Below, one piece after another: positions 53,117 to 62,561 of a stretch of DNA of 64,000 nt. The translations under genes and the position numbers were made by a program. A model generated the notes under the pieces. The model saw only the letters and a program-made list of their open reading frames with translations, made no database searches and was not told the origin of the DNA. Source of the stretch: Anaerolineales bacterium (GTDB lineage: Bacteria; Chloroflexota; Anaerolineae; JAAEKA01); assembly GCA_020634615.1 (NCBI GenBank), contig JACKBI010000013.1, positions 62,001 through 126,000 of the forward strand. The letters are read 5' to 3'. How positions within the stretch are numbered: position 1 is the stretch's first letter; each line of letters begins with the position of its first letter.

Positions 53117-53956
53117 ATGGGTATCCGGGTTTACAAGCCCACATCGCCCGGTCGCCGCGGAATGAGCGTGCTGACCTTCGATGAAATCACGAAGACGCGG
53201 CCGGAGCGCTCCCTGGTGGAGCCGCTGCACCGGACCGCTGGCCGCAATAATCGCGGCCGGATCACCGTGCGCCAACGCGGCGGCGGTCACAAGCGGCTTT
53301 ATCGAATCATCGACTTCAAGCGTGACAAGTTCGGCGTGCCGGCACGCGTGGCTTCGATTGAATATGATCCGAACCGGACCGCGCGCATCGCGTTGCTGGT
53401 CTATGCTGATGGCGCCAAACGCTACATCCTGGCTCCGCTGGGACTCACTGTTGGCGACACCGTGCAGTCTGGCCCGGCCTCTGACATCCGTGTCGGCAAT
53501 GCGCTGCCGTTGCATCGCATTCCGCTCGGTACTGTCGTTCACAACGTCGAGCTTCAGCCCGGACGCGGCGGCCAGATGGCTCGCTCGGCCGGTACAGCGG
53601 CGCAGTTGATGGCGAAAGAAGGCGATTACGCCACGTTGCGGTTGCCGAGCGGTGAAATGCGTAAGGTGCACCTGAACTGTCTGGCCACCATCGGCCAGGT
53701 CGGGAACACTGATCACGCGAACATCAAGCTGGGCAAGGCTGGGCGCAAGCGTTGGATGGGACGTCGTCCCGAGGTTCGCGGTGTGGCCATGGACCCGTCT
53801 TCGCATCCGCACGGCGGTGGCGAAGGCCGGTCGCCCATCGGTATGCCTGGTCCCAAGACTCCTTGGGGCAAGCCGACGCTGGGCTTCAAGACTCGCCGCA
53901 ACAAGACGACGAGCAAGTACATCGTACGCCGCCGCGGCAAGCGCCGTGGCCGGTAG
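53117..53956 (+). CDS. rplB: 50S ribosomal protein L2
   Basis: A 279-residue protein near the peptidyl transferase centre. Conserved [30 protein letters not shown] and the C-terminal [27 protein letters not shown] are seen. It follows rplW with a good Shine-Dalgarno (GAGGAG). Confidence 0.98.
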   Translation: MGIRVYKPTSPGRRGMSVLTFDEITKTRPERSLVEPLHRTAGRNNRGRITVRQRGGGHKRLYRIIDFKRDKFGVPARVASIEYDPNRTARIALLVYADGAKRYILAPLGLTVGDTVQSGPASDIRVGNALPLHRIPLGTVVHNVELQPGRGGQMARSAGTAAQLMAKEGDYATLRLPSGEMRKVHLNCLATIGQVGNTDHANIKLGKAGRKRWMGRRPEVRGVAMDPSSHPHGGGEGRSPIGMPGPKTPWGKPTLGFKTRRNKTTSKYIVRRRGKRRGR

Positions 53957-53963
53957 ACACGCT

Positions 53964-54016
53964 CGTAGTAGGCGCTTCGGCGCCGCAGTTCAGCGCTGAA
54001 GCGCCTACTACGAACA
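53964..54016. repeat. Long palindromic element between rplB and rpsS
   Basis: A perfect 15-bp stem CGTAGTAGGCGCTTC faces GAAGCGCCTACTACG, with partly paired GGCGC / GCGCT inside (one G-U). It lies between the rplB stop and the rpsS start and looks like a mobile-palindrome (REP/MITE-like) sequence rather than a terminator, since no U-tract follows. Confidence 0.7.
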
Positions 54017-54033
54017 AGATGCGAGGTTGAACC

Positions 54034-54315
54034 ATGTCAAGATCGGTAAAAAAGGGGCCGTTTATCTCCCCGAAGCTGCTGAAAAAAGTTGAAAACATGA
54101 ATCGCGCCGGCGAAAAGCGTATCATCAAGACCTGGTCGCGCGCCTCCACCGTCTTTCCACAGATGGTTGGGCACACGATTGCAGTGCATGATGGCCGCCG
54201 GCACGTGCCGGTCTACGTGTCTGAAAACATGGTCGGCCACAAGCTGGGCGAATTCGCTCCGACGCGGTTCTTCCGTGGTCACGTTGCGAAGGACAAGCGG
54301 GCCAAGCGGCGCTAG
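54034..54315 (+). CDS. rpsS: 30S ribosomal protein S19
   Basis: A 93-residue head protein, normal length: [40 protein letters not shown] and the [15 protein letters not shown] segment are conserved. Reads across the palindrome just upstream. Confidence 0.97.
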   Translation: MSRSVKKGPFISPKLLKKVENMNRAGEKRIIKTWSRASTVFPQMVGHTIAVHDGRRHVPVYVSENMVGHKLGEFAPTRFFRGHVAKDKRAKRR

Positions 54316-54348
54316 CCGGCAAAACGGTACAGGATAGAGGCTGATTCT

Positions 54349-54702
54349 ATGAGCACTATGATTGGCAACGAGGTGCAGGCGCAGCGGAAGCACGTTGGCA
54401 TACCGGCCCAGAAGGTTCGACTGGTGATCAACCAGGTGCGTGGCATGAGAGCTGAAGACGCTCTGACAACTCTGAAGTTCATGCCCCAGGCAGCTGCGCA
54501 GGAGATTTACAAGACGATCAATTCTGCGCTGGCCAACGCCGAACAAAACGAAGGTCTGGCACGCGAGGATATGTGGATCAGTGAGATCTACGCTGACGTC
54601 GGCCCGACGCGCAAGTGGCGGCGGTTCGGCGCTCGCGGACGGTTCAAGCCGATCTTGAAGCGGTCGTCGCACATCACCGTCGTTTTGAGTGAACGTTCTT
54701 AA
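54349..54702 (+). CDS. rplV: 50S ribosomal protein L22
   Basis: A 117-residue tunnel protein, normal length. QRKHVGIPAQKVRLVINQVRG and the beta-hairpin region RKWRRFGARGRFKPILKRSSHITV are conserved. Its stop (TAA) is the start of the following heptamer array. Confidence 0.97.
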   Translation: MSTMIGNEVQAQRKHVGIPAQKVRLVINQVRGMRAEDALTTLKFMPQAAAQEIYKTINSALANAEQNEGLAREDMWISEIYADVGPTRKWRRFGARGRFKPILKRSSHITVVLSERS

Positions 54703-54814
54703 CAGTTAACAGAACGCGGTAAGCAAGAGGCTGGAATGGCTGCCGAAAACAGATCAGTTTCTGTTCTGGCCACCGATCACCGATTATTGTTCACTGCTTA
54801 CCGATTACTGACCA
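54703..54814. repeat. Heptamer array in the rplV-rpsC gap
   Basis: Directly after the rplV stop come CAGTTAA, CAGAACG, CGGTAAG-like units; then, after a less regular middle, six in-phase units CCGATCA, CCGATTA, TTGTTCA, CTGCTTA, CCGATTA, CTGACCA (54773-54814). The array ends one base before the rpsC Shine-Dalgarno AGGAGG. CAGAAC (54710-54715) can pair with GTTCTG (54763-54768). Confidence 0.82.
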
Positions 54815-54827
54815 CAGGAGGTCACCC

Positions 54828-55478
54828 TTGGGTCGCAAAGTACATCCTTACGGCTTCCGCCTCGGATTTATCAAAGACTGGCAGTCCCGCTGGTATGCAG
54901 AGCGGGGCCGATATACGTCTCTGTTGGAAGAGGATCGCAAGATTCGCGCCATGATCCGCAAGGACATTCCGAAGGCCTCGATTTCTGCTATTGAAATCGA
55001 ACGGCAGCGAAACTATGTTCATGTGTGGATTCACACGGCCAAGCCGGGCATCATCATCGGTCGCAAGGGCGCCAATGTGAACCTGTTGCGCAACACCTTG
55101 CAGGAAGTCACTGGCAAGCGGGTCAAGGTTGATGTGACCGAGATCACCCGACCGGAGATCGATGCTTATCTCGTAGCTGAAAGCATTGCTGAGCAGCTTG
55201 AGCGGCGTATCTCTCACAAGCGTGCCATGCGCCAGGCCATTACCCGTGCCATGCGGCAGGGCGCCGAAGGCATCATGATCACCTGCGCCGGCCGGCTTTC
55301 CGGTTCGGAGATGGCTCGCATGGACACCCAGCGTGAGGGTCAGGTGCCGCGGCATACATTGCGGGCCGACATCGACTATGCAACTGCAGAAGCGCTGACC
55401 ACCTTTGGGCGCATTGGCGTCAAAGTGTGGATTTACAAGGGCGAGATTCTGCCGCAGAAGCCGGTCGTCGTCAGCTAA
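54828..55478 (+). CDS. rpsC: 30S ribosomal protein S3
   Basis: A 216-residue protein, TTG start with AGGAGG seven bases upstream. Conserved MGRKVHPYGFRLGFIKDWQSRWY, the KH-domain loop GIIIGRKGANV and RADIDYATAEA...GVKVWIYKGE are present. The messenger entry-tunnel protein with helicase role. Preceded directly by the heptamer array. Confidence 0.97.
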   Translation: MGRKVHPYGFRLGFIKDWQSRWYAERGRYTSLLEEDRKIRAMIRKDIPKASISAIEIERQRNYVHVWIHTAKPGIIIGRKGANVNLLRNTLQEVTGKRVKVDVTEITRPEIDAYLVAESIAEQLERRISHKRAMRQAITRAMRQGAEGIMITCAGRLSGSEMARMDTQREGQVPRHTLRADIDYATAEALTTFGRIGVKVWIYKGEILPQKPVVVS

Positions 55479-55572
55479 GACAAAAATAGTCGCACTTCCG
55501 GGCGTTTGTCCTCGACGCGCGTGGCGATAGCTGCCAGCGCCCGACAAGCTCGCGGAACAGGAGAACAAAGAC

Positions 55573-55992
55573 ATGCTAATTCCAAAGCGTGCGAAGTACC
55601 GAAAGCAGTTTCGTGGCCGAATGCGCGGCTACAGCTGGCGCGGCAGCACAGTTTCTCATGGTGAATACGGTCTTCAGGCGCTGGAGCCCTGTTGGATGAC
55701 CTCTCGTCAGATCGAGGCGGCCCGGCGCGCGATTGTGCGTTACGTCCGCCGTGGCGGTAAGGTCTGGATCAAGGTCTTCCCTGACAAGCCGGTGACGGCC
55801 AAGGCAGCCGAGACCCGCATGGGTAGCGGCAAGGGTTCCGTGGAGCACTGGGTTGCCGTCGTGCGTCCGGGGCGTGTTCTTTTCGAGATCGCCGGTGTGG
55901 AAGAAGATGTGGCTCGCGAAGCAATGCAGCGTGCCGCCTTCAAGCTGCCGATCCGCACGCAGTTCGTGAAGCGCGAGAGCATGGAGGGCTAA
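55573..55992 (+). CDS. rplP: 50S ribosomal protein L16
   Basis: A 139-residue protein at the tRNA A-site. [40 protein letters not shown] and [11 protein letters not shown] are conserved; no extension. A 94-base gap of no clear feature precedes it. Confidence 0.97.
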   Translation: MLIPKRAKYRKQFRGRMRGYSWRGSTVSHGEYGLQALEPCWMTSRQIEAARRAIVRYVRRGGKVWIKVFPDKPVTAKAAETRMGSGKGSVEHWVAVVRPGRVLFEIAGVEEDVAREAMQRAAFKLPIRTQFVKRESMEG

Positions 55993-55995
55993 GTC

Positions 55996-56211
55996 ATGCG
56001 GCCAGACGAAATTCGAAACTATACATCTCCTGAAATCGGCCAGCGACTTGATGAAGCTTACGAAGAGCTGTTCAACCTGCGGTTTCAACGGACAACCGGA
56101 CAGATGAAGAACACCGCTCGAATGGGCGAAGTGCGCCGCGATATTGCTCGCATGAAGACCGTTCTGCGTGAGCGTGAGTTGGCAGCCTGGCTGGCCACTG
56201 AGGAGAACTAG
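55996..56211 (+). CDS. rpmC: 50S ribosomal protein L29
   Basis: A 71-residue protein, slightly longer than average. [36 protein letters not shown] matches the family helices. Packed 3 bases after rplP. Confidence 0.93.
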   Translation: MRPDEIRNYTSPEIGQRLDEAYEELFNLRFQRTTGQMKNTARMGEVRRDIARMKTVLRERELAAWLATEEN

Positions 56212-56213
56212 CG

Positions 56214-56468
56214 ATGCGTGAACAGCGAAAGCAATTGATTGGTCGTGTGACCAGCAACAAGATGGACAAATCTGTGGTGGTTGAGGTGACTCGTGTTACC
56301 CGTCATCCGCTGTACGGCAAGGTCATGCGCAGTCACAACCGGTTCATGGCCCACGATGAGAACAACGCATGCGCCATAGGCGACGTTGTACGCATCATCG
56401 AGGCTCGTCCCATGAGTGCCCGCAAGCGCTGGGCCGTCGAGTCGATCCTGGAGCACACTGAGGCCTAA
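56214..56468 (+). CDS. rpsQ: 30S ribosomal protein S17
   Basis: An 84-residue protein. RVTSNKMDKSVVVEVTR, HPLYGKVMRSHNRFMAHDENN and RPMSARKRWAVESIL are conserved. Two bases after rpmC. Confidence 0.95.
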   Translation: MREQRKQLIGRVTSNKMDKSVVVEVTRVTRHPLYGKVMRSHNRFMAHDENNACAIGDVVRIIEARPMSARKRWAVESILEHTEA

Positions 56469-56504
56469 GTCCGCCCGTGCCCGGCGCGAGCAGGAGTTCA
56501 GACT

Positions 56505-56873
56505 ATGATCCAAAGAGAAAGCCGGCTCAAGGTAGCCGACAACACCGGCGCAAAAGTGATTTTGTGCATTCAGGTCCGGGGTGGCACCGGACGACGCTAT
56601 GGACGGGTCGGTGATGTGATCGTCGCTACCGTCAAGCAGGCTGCGCCGCACAGCAGCGTGAAGAAGGGTGACATCGTGAAAGCGGTCATCGTTCGCACGT
56701 CGAAGGAATATGGCCGCCCCGACGGCAGCCACATTCGTTTCGATGACAACGCGGCTGTGATCATCGATGACCACAAGAACCCCAAAGGCACGCGTATCTT
56801 TGGCCCGGTGGCCCGCGAGCTGCGCGAGTTGGGGTACATGAAGATTGTATCGCTGGCTCCGGAGGTGCTTTGA
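56505..56873 (+). CDS. rplN: 50S ribosomal protein L14
   Basis: A 122-residue protein at exact family length: [41 protein letters not shown] and [10 protein letters not shown] are conserved. Its TGA overlaps the next ATG. Confidence 0.97.
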   Translation: MIQRESRLKVADNTGAKVILCIQVRGGTGRRYGRVGDVIVATVKQAAPHSSVKKGDIVKAVIVRTSKEYGRPDGSHIRFDDNAAVIIDDHKNPKGTRIFGPVARELRELGYMKIVSLAPEVL

Positions 56874-57232
56874 TGCATATTCGAACTGGAGATACCGTAG
56901 TAGTAATCCGCGGTGAACAAGTTGGTGAACGTGGCGAAGTGCAGCGCGTGTTGCTTGGTCGCTTCGGCGGTCGCATGCGCGGCAAGCCCAACCCTAACAA
57001 CGTGCGGGTCATCGTTGCAGGCGTCAACCTGATTACGAAGCACCAGCGCCGGACGGGCAACGTTCGCACGCAGACCGGACGGATCGAGCGCGAGGCGCCG
57101 ATTCATATCAGCAACGTGATGTTGATTTGTCCCCATTGTGGCAAGCCCACTCGTGTCGGCCACCAGATTCTGGAGGGCGGCGTCAAGGTGCGGCAGTGCA
57201 AAAACGAGGAATGTCGCCAGACAATGGACTGA
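56873..57232 (+). CDS. rplX: 50S ribosomal protein L24
   Basis: A 119-residue assembly initiator. The KOW motif region (GDTVVVIRGEQVGERGEV) is at the N-terminus. Unlike many L24 proteins it has a complete C-terminal zinc-binding set (CPHCG ... CKNEEC) so it is a C+ form. The ATG at 56873 with GGAGG seven bases upstream is used; the TTG before it is an alternative. It overlaps rplN by one base. Confidence 0.95.
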   Translation: MHIRTGDTVVVIRGEQVGERGEVQRVLLGRFGGRMRGKPNPNNVRVIVAGVNLITKHQRRTGNVRTQTGRIEREAPIHISNVMLICPHCGKPTRVGHQILEGGVKVRQCKNEECRQTMD

Positions 57233-57293
57233 TGCCTGAGTGCCAGGCAGCAGTCCACAGAGTTTAACAAAGCATTGGCTGGCAGGAGTGAAT

Positions 57294-57848
57294 ATGCCTA
57301 GGCTAAAAGATCGTTATCGCACCGAGGTCACCTCGGCGCTTCACGAAGAGTTTAAATACGATAACCCGATGGAGGTGCCGCGCCTTCAGAAGATCGTAAT
57401 CAACATCGGCATGGGCGAGGCGCTGCAGAACGCAAAAGCGTTGGACGCTGCCGTCTCCGACCTGACCCAGATCGTCGGGCAGAAGCCGGTCACGACCAAG
57501 GCGCGCAAATCCATCGCCACCTACAAGCTGCGTGAAGGCAACACCATTGGCGTCAGCGTGACACTGCGTGGTGATCGCATGTGGGATTTCCTGGATCGCC
57601 TGTGCAACGTCGCTCTGCCGCGCGTGCGTGACTTCAGTGGTGTGTCGCCGGACAGTTTCGACGGCCGCGGCAATTACAGTCTGGGCCTGCGCGAACAGCT
57701 GATGTTCCCGGAGATCGACTACGACAAGATCGACAAGGTACGCGGTATGTCGGTCACCATCGTAACGACTGCCAAGACTGACGAAGAAGGTCGCCGGCTG
57801 CTGTACCACCTGGGTGTGCCGTTTCGTCGGGCGGGCCAACAGCGCTAG
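57294..57848 (+). CDS. rplE: 50S ribosomal protein L5
   Basis: A 184-residue 5S-RNA-binding protein. [28 protein letters not shown] and [37 protein letters not shown] are conserved. Start at 57294 (GGAG 6 bases upstream). Confidence 0.97.
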   Translation: MPRLKDRYRTEVTSALHEEFKYDNPMEVPRLQKIVINIGMGEALQNAKALDAAVSDLTQIVGQKPVTTKARKSIATYKLREGNTIGVSVTLRGDRMWDFLDRLCNVALPRVRDFSGVSPDSFDGRGNYSLGLREQLMFPEIDYDKIDKVRGMSVTIVTTAKTDEEGRRLLYHLGVPFRRAGQQR

Positions 57849-57902
57849 CTGGTGGCTGGTCGACAAGCGACACGGATTTGAAGAAACGAAGAGGCAAGAA
57901 CT

Positions 57903-58085
57903 TTGGCTAAGACATGCATGACCTATCGTGAGCAGCGTCGGAAGTACCCTGTGCAGGTACACAATCGCTGCACCATCTGTGGACGACCCCGCGGCTACAT
58001 GCGCAGGTTCAAGCTCTGCCGCATCTGTTTTCGCAAGGAAGCTCTTGAAGGCCGCCTGCCGGGCATCGTCAAGTCCAGCTGGTAA
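57903..58085 (+). CDS. rpsN: 30S ribosomal protein S14, zinc type Z
   Basis: A 60-residue protein with TTG start. Two CxxC pairs (CTIC and CRIC) define the zinc-binding type Z S14, the form common in Gram-positive bacteria and Chloroflexota. The rest ([13 protein letters not shown]) is conserved. Confidence 0.96.
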   Translation: MAKTCMTYREQRRKYPVQVHNRCTICGRPRGYMRRFKLCRICFRKEALEGRLPGIVKSSW

Positions 58086-58132
58086 CAAAATCAGAGCCAC
58101 TGTTCAGGTTGCCGAGGGCTTGACAGTCCTGG

Positions 58133-58164
58133 TCGCGAGATAGAGCACTTGATGTGTCTCGCGA
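58133..58164 (+). other. Inverted repeat in the rpsN-rpsH gap
   Basis: TCGCGAGA at 58133-58140 faces its complement at 58157-58164 with a 16-base loop in a 201-base gap. Probably RNA structure; no U-tract, so not called a terminator. Confidence 0.45.
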
Positions 58165-58286
58165 GCTGTGACTGTGTTACAGCGAGGCCTGTCGGGCCGG
58201 CCTGAGTAGATACCAAAGAGAAACGTGGCAGGCGTCGTGTGGTGACCCTGCTGTCACATCAAGGAGTCGATGGAGTTCAGAACGCC

Positions 58287-58682
58287 ATGATGACCGATCC
58301 TATTGCGGATATGCTGAATCGAATCAGCAACGGGCTTAATGCTCACCATAAACAAGTACTGATGCCTAGCTCAAAGGTGAAGGTCGCCATTGCCCGCATT
58401 CTTAAAGAAGAGGGCTATGTGAAGAACTACCAGGTCACCCGTGACGAGCCACAGGCCAATCTGCGTGTCACCTTGAAATATGACGACGACCGCCAGCCGA
58501 TCATTACGACGGTGAAGCGGATCAGCAAGCCGGGTCGCCGCGTCTATGTCGGCCGTGACGAAATTCCCTGGGTGTTGAGCGGGATGGGTATCTCCATTCT
58601 GTCCACGCCGCGTGGGATTATGACCGGACAGCAAGCCAGGCGATTACGTGTGGGCGGCGAGGTGATCTGCTACGTGTGGTAG
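58287..58682 (+). CDS. rpsH: 30S ribosomal protein S8
   Basis: A 131-residue 16S-binding protein. MTDPIADMLNRISNGLNAHH, KVKVAIARILKEEGYV and GMGISILSTPRGIMT match the family. Two adjacent ATGs (58287, 58290); the first is used. In Escherichia coli S8 represses the spc operon. Confidence 0.95.
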   Translation: MMTDPIADMLNRISNGLNAHHKQVLMPSSKVKVAIARILKEEGYVKNYQVTRDEPQANLRVTLKYDDDRQPIITTVKRISKPGRRVYVGRDEIPWVLSGMGISILSTPRGIMTGQQARRLRVGGEVICYVW

Positions 58683-58775
58683 CCGTGAGGCTCCACCGAT
58701 CTGTCCCATCCCGTCGCGTCAGCGTCGGGTGAGATCTGCCAGCAGGCATTTCACGTCACCCATGGAGGTGTTAGT

Positions 58776-59318
58776 ATGTCACGAATTGGACGATTGCCCA
58801 TTTCAGTTCCCAAGAACGTTACCGTCGATGTCAAGCCGGGCAACGAGGTGGTCGTCAAGGGGCCCAAGGGCCAACTCACGCGAACCTTCAACAAGGACAT
58901 GTCAATTAGCCTTGAAGATGGTACGCTTGGTGTAGTCCGGCCCACTGATGGTCGTCTTCATCGAATGCAGCACGGTCTGACTCGATCCCTGCTGAACAAC
59001 ATGGTGTTGGGTGTCAGCACCGGTTTCAGGCGCGAGTTGGAGATCGTTGGTGTCGGGTATCGTGCTGAAGTCAAAGGCACGGGCCTGACGCTCTTCATGG
59101 GATATTCCAACCCTGTCGAGATGTCTGCTCCAGACGGCATTACGTTCGCGGTTCAGGATCGCGGCTCCCGAATAATTATCGAGGGCTATGACAAGGAATT
59201 GGTCGGCCTGACCGCCGCCAAGGTCCGTTCCGTTCGCCCGCCCGAGCCTTACCATGGCAAGGGCATCCGCTACGCAGGCGAAAGAGTCCGGCGCAAGCAG
59301 GGCAAGACCGGTAAATAA
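58776..59318 (+). CDS. rplF: 50S ribosomal protein L6
   Basis: A 180-residue protein with two similar domains. MSRIGRLPISVPKNV, VKGPKGQLTR and RSVRPPEPYHGKGIRYAGERVRRKQGKTGK are conserved; strong GGAGG upstream. Confidence 0.97.
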   Translation: MSRIGRLPISVPKNVTVDVKPGNEVVVKGPKGQLTRTFNKDMSISLEDGTLGVVRPTDGRLHRMQHGLTRSLLNNMVLGVSTGFRRELEIVGVGYRAEVKGTGLTLFMGYSNPVEMSAPDGITFAVQDRGSRIIIEGYDKELVGLTAAKVRSVRPPEPYHGKGIRYAGERVRRKQGKTGK

Positions 59319-59441
59319 TCCTGGACACGGCCGGCTCAACCGGCTTGGCGGCAACCTGCCAGCCAGCGCGGTTGAGAAGGCCTTTCCTTCCACCAAAAAA
59401 GATCAGGCTTGCCTGATTGTGAGAACTAGGAGAAAAAGGTT

Positions 59442-59807
59442 ATGGCGAAGGAAAGTCGAGCTGTATTGCGTGATAGACGCCATGCCCGGGTACGCCGGCG
59501 TGTTTATGGCACGTCTGCCCGGCCGCGGTTGAATGTCTTTCGCAGCTTGAGCCACATTTATGCGCAGGTGATCGATGACGATCAGGGTTTGACGCTGGTA
59601 GCTGCTTCGACGCTGGACAGCGAAATCCGCGGTCAAGCAGAAAGTGTAAACAAGACCGAGCAGGCCAAGTTGGTTGGCACGCTCGTGGCCGAGCGGGCGC
59701 TGGCTCAAGGGATCAAGCAAGTCGTGTTTGATCGTGGCGGCTATCCTTATCACGGCCGGGTGCGCGCGCTGGCAGAGGCCAGTCGTGAAGGTGGGCTGGA
59801 CTTCTAG
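59442..59807 (+). CDS. rplR: 50S ribosomal protein L18
   Basis: A 121-residue 5S-RNA-binding protein, normal length: [36 protein letters not shown] and [26 protein letters not shown] are conserved. The 123-base gap before it holds nothing clear. Confidence 0.97.
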   Translation: MAKESRAVLRDRRHARVRRRVYGTSARPRLNVFRSLSHIYAQVIDDDQGLTLVAASTLDSEIRGQAESVNKTEQAKLVGTLVAERALAQGIKQVVFDRGGYPYHGRVRALAEASREGGLDF

Positions 59808-59878
59808 CCGCTTCGGCGTGACGGCCAGCTTATTCAATCAACACACAACGCCTGCAAGGTAACGCCGCAGGAGGAACA

Positions 59879-60448
59879 ATGGCAGCACAGCAGCAACAGC
59901 AACAACAGCGAAAACGACAACAGCGCGGCCGCGAAGTAGAAGAGCAGCGCGAGGAACTGGACGAGCGCGTCGTACATCTCGCCCGTACCGCCAAGGTTGT
60001 CAAGGGCGGTCGGCGATTCGCCTTCCGCGCCGTGGTCGTCGTTGGTGACAACAACGGCAGCGTCGGCGTGGGCGTTGGCAAGGCGCGTGAAGTGCCTGAG
60101 GCGATTCGCAAGGGCAGCGAGCGAGCGCGCCGCAACATGAAGAAGGTTCCGATGCAGGGAACGACGATCCCGCATCAGGTGGTGGCCACCTACAGCGCGG
60201 CACGCGTGCTTCTCAAGCCTGCATCGCCGGGTACCGGCGTTATCGCCGGCGGCGGCGTACGCGCCGTGGTCGAAGCGGCAGGCATCAAGGACATTCTGAC
60301 AAAATCGATGGGCAGCGCCAACATCCTGAACGTTGTTAAGGCGACCAATGTCGGCCTTCGTTCGTTGAAGAGCCCGGAAGAGGAAGCCCAGCGGCGCGGC
60401 AAGCCACTCGACAGCGTCATGCCATTCTGGAGTCGAAATGCAAAGTAA
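59879..60448 (+). CDS. rpsE: 30S ribosomal protein S5 with Gln-rich N-terminus
   Basis: A 189-residue fidelity protein. Residues 1-25 are Gln- and Arg-rich ([20 protein letters not shown]), about 20 residues longer than the usual start. The core from [27 protein letters not shown], the [14 protein letters not shown] loop and [23 protein letters not shown] is standard. It overlaps rpmD by 11 bases. Confidence 0.95.
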   Translation: MAAQQQQQQQRKRQQRGREVEEQREELDERVVHLARTAKVVKGGRRFAFRAVVVVGDNNGSVGVGVGKAREVPEAIRKGSERARRNMKKVPMQGTTIPHQVVATYSAARVLLKPASPGTGVIAGGGVRAVVEAAGIKDILTKSMGSANILNVVKATNVGLRSLKSPEEEAQRRGKPLDSVMPFWSRNAK

Positions 60449-60647
60449 AAACATCGATCCCCAGGCAAAGACGGTACGCATTACCTACGTCAGGAGCGCC
60501 ATCGGGTACGACAAGACCCAGAAGGGTACTGTCCGGGCGTTGGGTTTGCGCAGGCTTGGCCAGACGGTCGAGCGAGCCAATTCCGCGGCGGTTCGTGGCA
60601 TGATCGACAGCATCGGCCACCTCGTCGAGGTTGAAGTTTCTAATTAA
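60438..60647 (+). CDS. rpmD: 50S ribosomal protein L30
   Basis: A 69-residue protein slightly longer than the usual 58-60. [53 protein letters not shown] matches the family. The ATG lies in the rpsE end, so translation is coupled. Confidence 0.93.
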   Translation: MQSKNIDPQAKTVRITYVRSAIGYDKTQKGTVRALGLRRLGQTVERANSAAVRGMIDSIGHLVEVEVSN

Positions 60648-60658
60648 GGGAGTTGACC

Positions 60659-61111
60659 ATGCGTTTGCATGACCTGGGCCCCGCAGAAGGGTCGAAGAAG
60701 AGCCGCAAGCGCGTTGGACGCGGCATCGCCGCCGGCCAGGGCAAGACCGCTGGCCGCGGCACCAAAGGACAAAACAGCCGTTCCGGCGGCGGCGTACGCC
60801 CGTACTTCGAGGGTGGTCAGCTTCCGCTGGTGCGTCGTCTGCCGCACCTCCGCGGGTTCACCAATATCTGGCGCGTGGAATTCCAGCCCGTCAACCTGGC
60901 GCGGCTGGCCGATTTCGCAGCCGACAGCGAAGTTTCCCCGGAAACGCTTGCGTCTGCCGGCATCATCAAGAAAGCAACGGATCGAGTGGCCATCCTGGCT
61001 GACGGCGAGATTGATCGTCCGCTCAACGTGAAGGCCCACCGCGTCTCCAAGAACGCCCAAAGCAAAATCAAAGCTGCCGGCGGTACTGTGGAGATCATCG
61101 AAGCGAATTAG
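60659..61111 (+). CDS. rplO: 50S ribosomal protein L15
   Basis: A 150-residue protein. [20 protein letters not shown], the [21 protein letters not shown] glycine-rich region and [19 protein letters not shown] are conserved. Start at 60659 (GGGAG six bases upstream) rather than the TTG at 60653. Confidence 0.96.
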   Translation: MRLHDLGPAEGSKKSRKRVGRGIAAGQGKTAGRGTKGQNSRSGGGVRPYFEGGQLPLVRRLPHLRGFTNIWRVEFQPVNLARLADFAADSEVSPETLASAGIIKKATDRVAILADGEIDRPLNVKAHRVSKNAQSKIKAAGGTVEIIEAN

Positions 61112-61173
61112 GCGGCGGGTCAGGACATGTGCCTGACTCTGCCTGCTGACTCGATCCAGGAGGATACGCAACC

Positions 61174-62484
61174 ATGCTAACTGCTGCGCGCAATGCCATG
61201 CGCCTGCCAGACCTGCGGAACAAGATTTTGATTACGCTGGGCATTCTGGCGCTCTATCGAGCGGCCGCTGCCGTGCCTGTTCCGACGGTTAATCTGAGCG
61301 CCATGCAGACGTTGTTCGAAAACAACGCGCTTCTTGGCTTCTTCAACATGCTGTCAGGTGGCGCTCTGAAGAACTTCTCGGTAATGGCGATGGGGGTGTA
61401 TCCCTACATTACGGCCACCATTATCCTTCAGCTGCTGATCCCTATCATCCCGGCTCTTGATGCATTGAGCAAAGAAGGCGAAGCGGGCCAGAAGAAGATG
61501 AACCAGTATACAATCTGGCTCATGATTCCGCTGGCATTCTTGCAGGCCTTCGGTCAGGCGACCATTATGCAGCGGGCTGGGGCGCTGCCAGGCTTCGGCT
61601 TTTCCAGCGAGACCTGGCTCAGTACACTGACCATCATGATCAGTCTGGTTGCTGGTTCCATGTTCGCTCTGTTTCTCGGTGAGCAGATTACCGAACACGG
61701 CATCGGAAACGGTGTGTCATTGATCATCTTTGGCGGTATCGTGGCGGAAATGCCGCGCAACATTGGCCAGTTGATTTCGACACAGCAGTGGCTTTTGCTT
61801 GGCATGTTCCTCTTCATCACGGTCGTCACAGTGGGCGTAATCGTGTATGTGCAGGAGGGCCAACGAAGAATTCCAGTGCAGTACGGCAAGCGCGTGCGTG
61901 CCATGCGCGGCAATCGGTTGATGGTAGTTGGCGGGCAGAACACCTTCGTTCCGCTGCGTGTAAACTCGGCCGGCATGATCCCGCTGATCTTTGCCCAGAG
62001 CCTGCTGCTCTTTCCCAGCACCATCGCCAGCTACTTCGCCAGCACGCCAGGCATCGTTGGCAGCATTGCGACGTTTGTCTCAACGGAATTCGCTCCGACC
62101 AGCGCGTGGTACTGGATACTGTACTTCCTGATGGTTATCGGTTTTACTTACTTCTATACCGACGTGATCTTCCGGCAGCAGAATTTGGCCGAAACGTTGC
62201 AGCGCCAGGGCGGCTTCATCCCCGGCATTCGTCCAGGCAAACGCACTGAAGATTACCTGAACGCCGTTATGAGTCGCATCACGTTGGTTGGTGCTCTGTT
62301 CCTCGGTATTATCGCGATCCTGCCTTGGCTGGTGAGCCTCATTACCCGTGAGAACATGGCGTCCAACACACAGTTGCTGATTTCCAGCGCCGGCTTGCTG
62401 ATCGTCGTCGGTGTTGTGTTGGATACGATGAAACAGCTTGAGGCGCAGTTGCTCATGCGTCACTACGAAGGATTTATTCGCTAG
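61174..62484 (+). CDS. secY: Preprotein translocase SecY
   Basis: A 436-residue channel protein with ten membrane helices. NALLGFFNMLSGGALKNFSVMAMGVYPYITATI, EGEAGQKKMNQYT and PGIRPGKRTEDYL are conserved; GGAGG upstream. It is the usual neighbour of rplO and adk. Confidence 0.96.
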   Translation: MLTAARNAMRLPDLRNKILITLGILALYRAAAAVPVPTVNLSAMQTLFENNALLGFFNMLSGGALKNFSVMAMGVYPYITATIILQLLIPIIPALDALSKEGEAGQKKMNQYTIWLMIPLAFLQAFGQATIMQRAGALPGFGFSSETWLSTLTIMISLVAGSMFALFLGEQITEHGIGNGVSLIIFGGIVAEMPRNIGQLISTQQWLLLGMFLFITVVTVGVIVYVQEGQRRIPVQYGKRVRAMRGNRLMVVGGQNTFVPLRVNSAGMIPLIFAQSLLLFPSTIASYFASTPGIVGSIATFVSTEFAPTSAWYWILYFLMVIGFTYFYTDVIFRQQNLAETLQRQGGFIPGIRPGKRTEDYLNAVMSRITLVGALFLGIIAILPWLVSLITRENMASNTQLLISSAGLLIVVGVVLDTMKQLEAQLLMRHYEGFIR

Positions 62485-62561
62485 TCGCAAGAGCCTGACG
62501 AGCAGCGTCTCGACCAACAAGGCGAAATCATGAGTTCCCGTAACTCAGGGAGAGTATGACA

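Noticed and set aside
58120..58145. TTGACA in the rpsN-rpsH gap as a promoter
   Set aside because: No acceptable -10 box at 16-18 bases.
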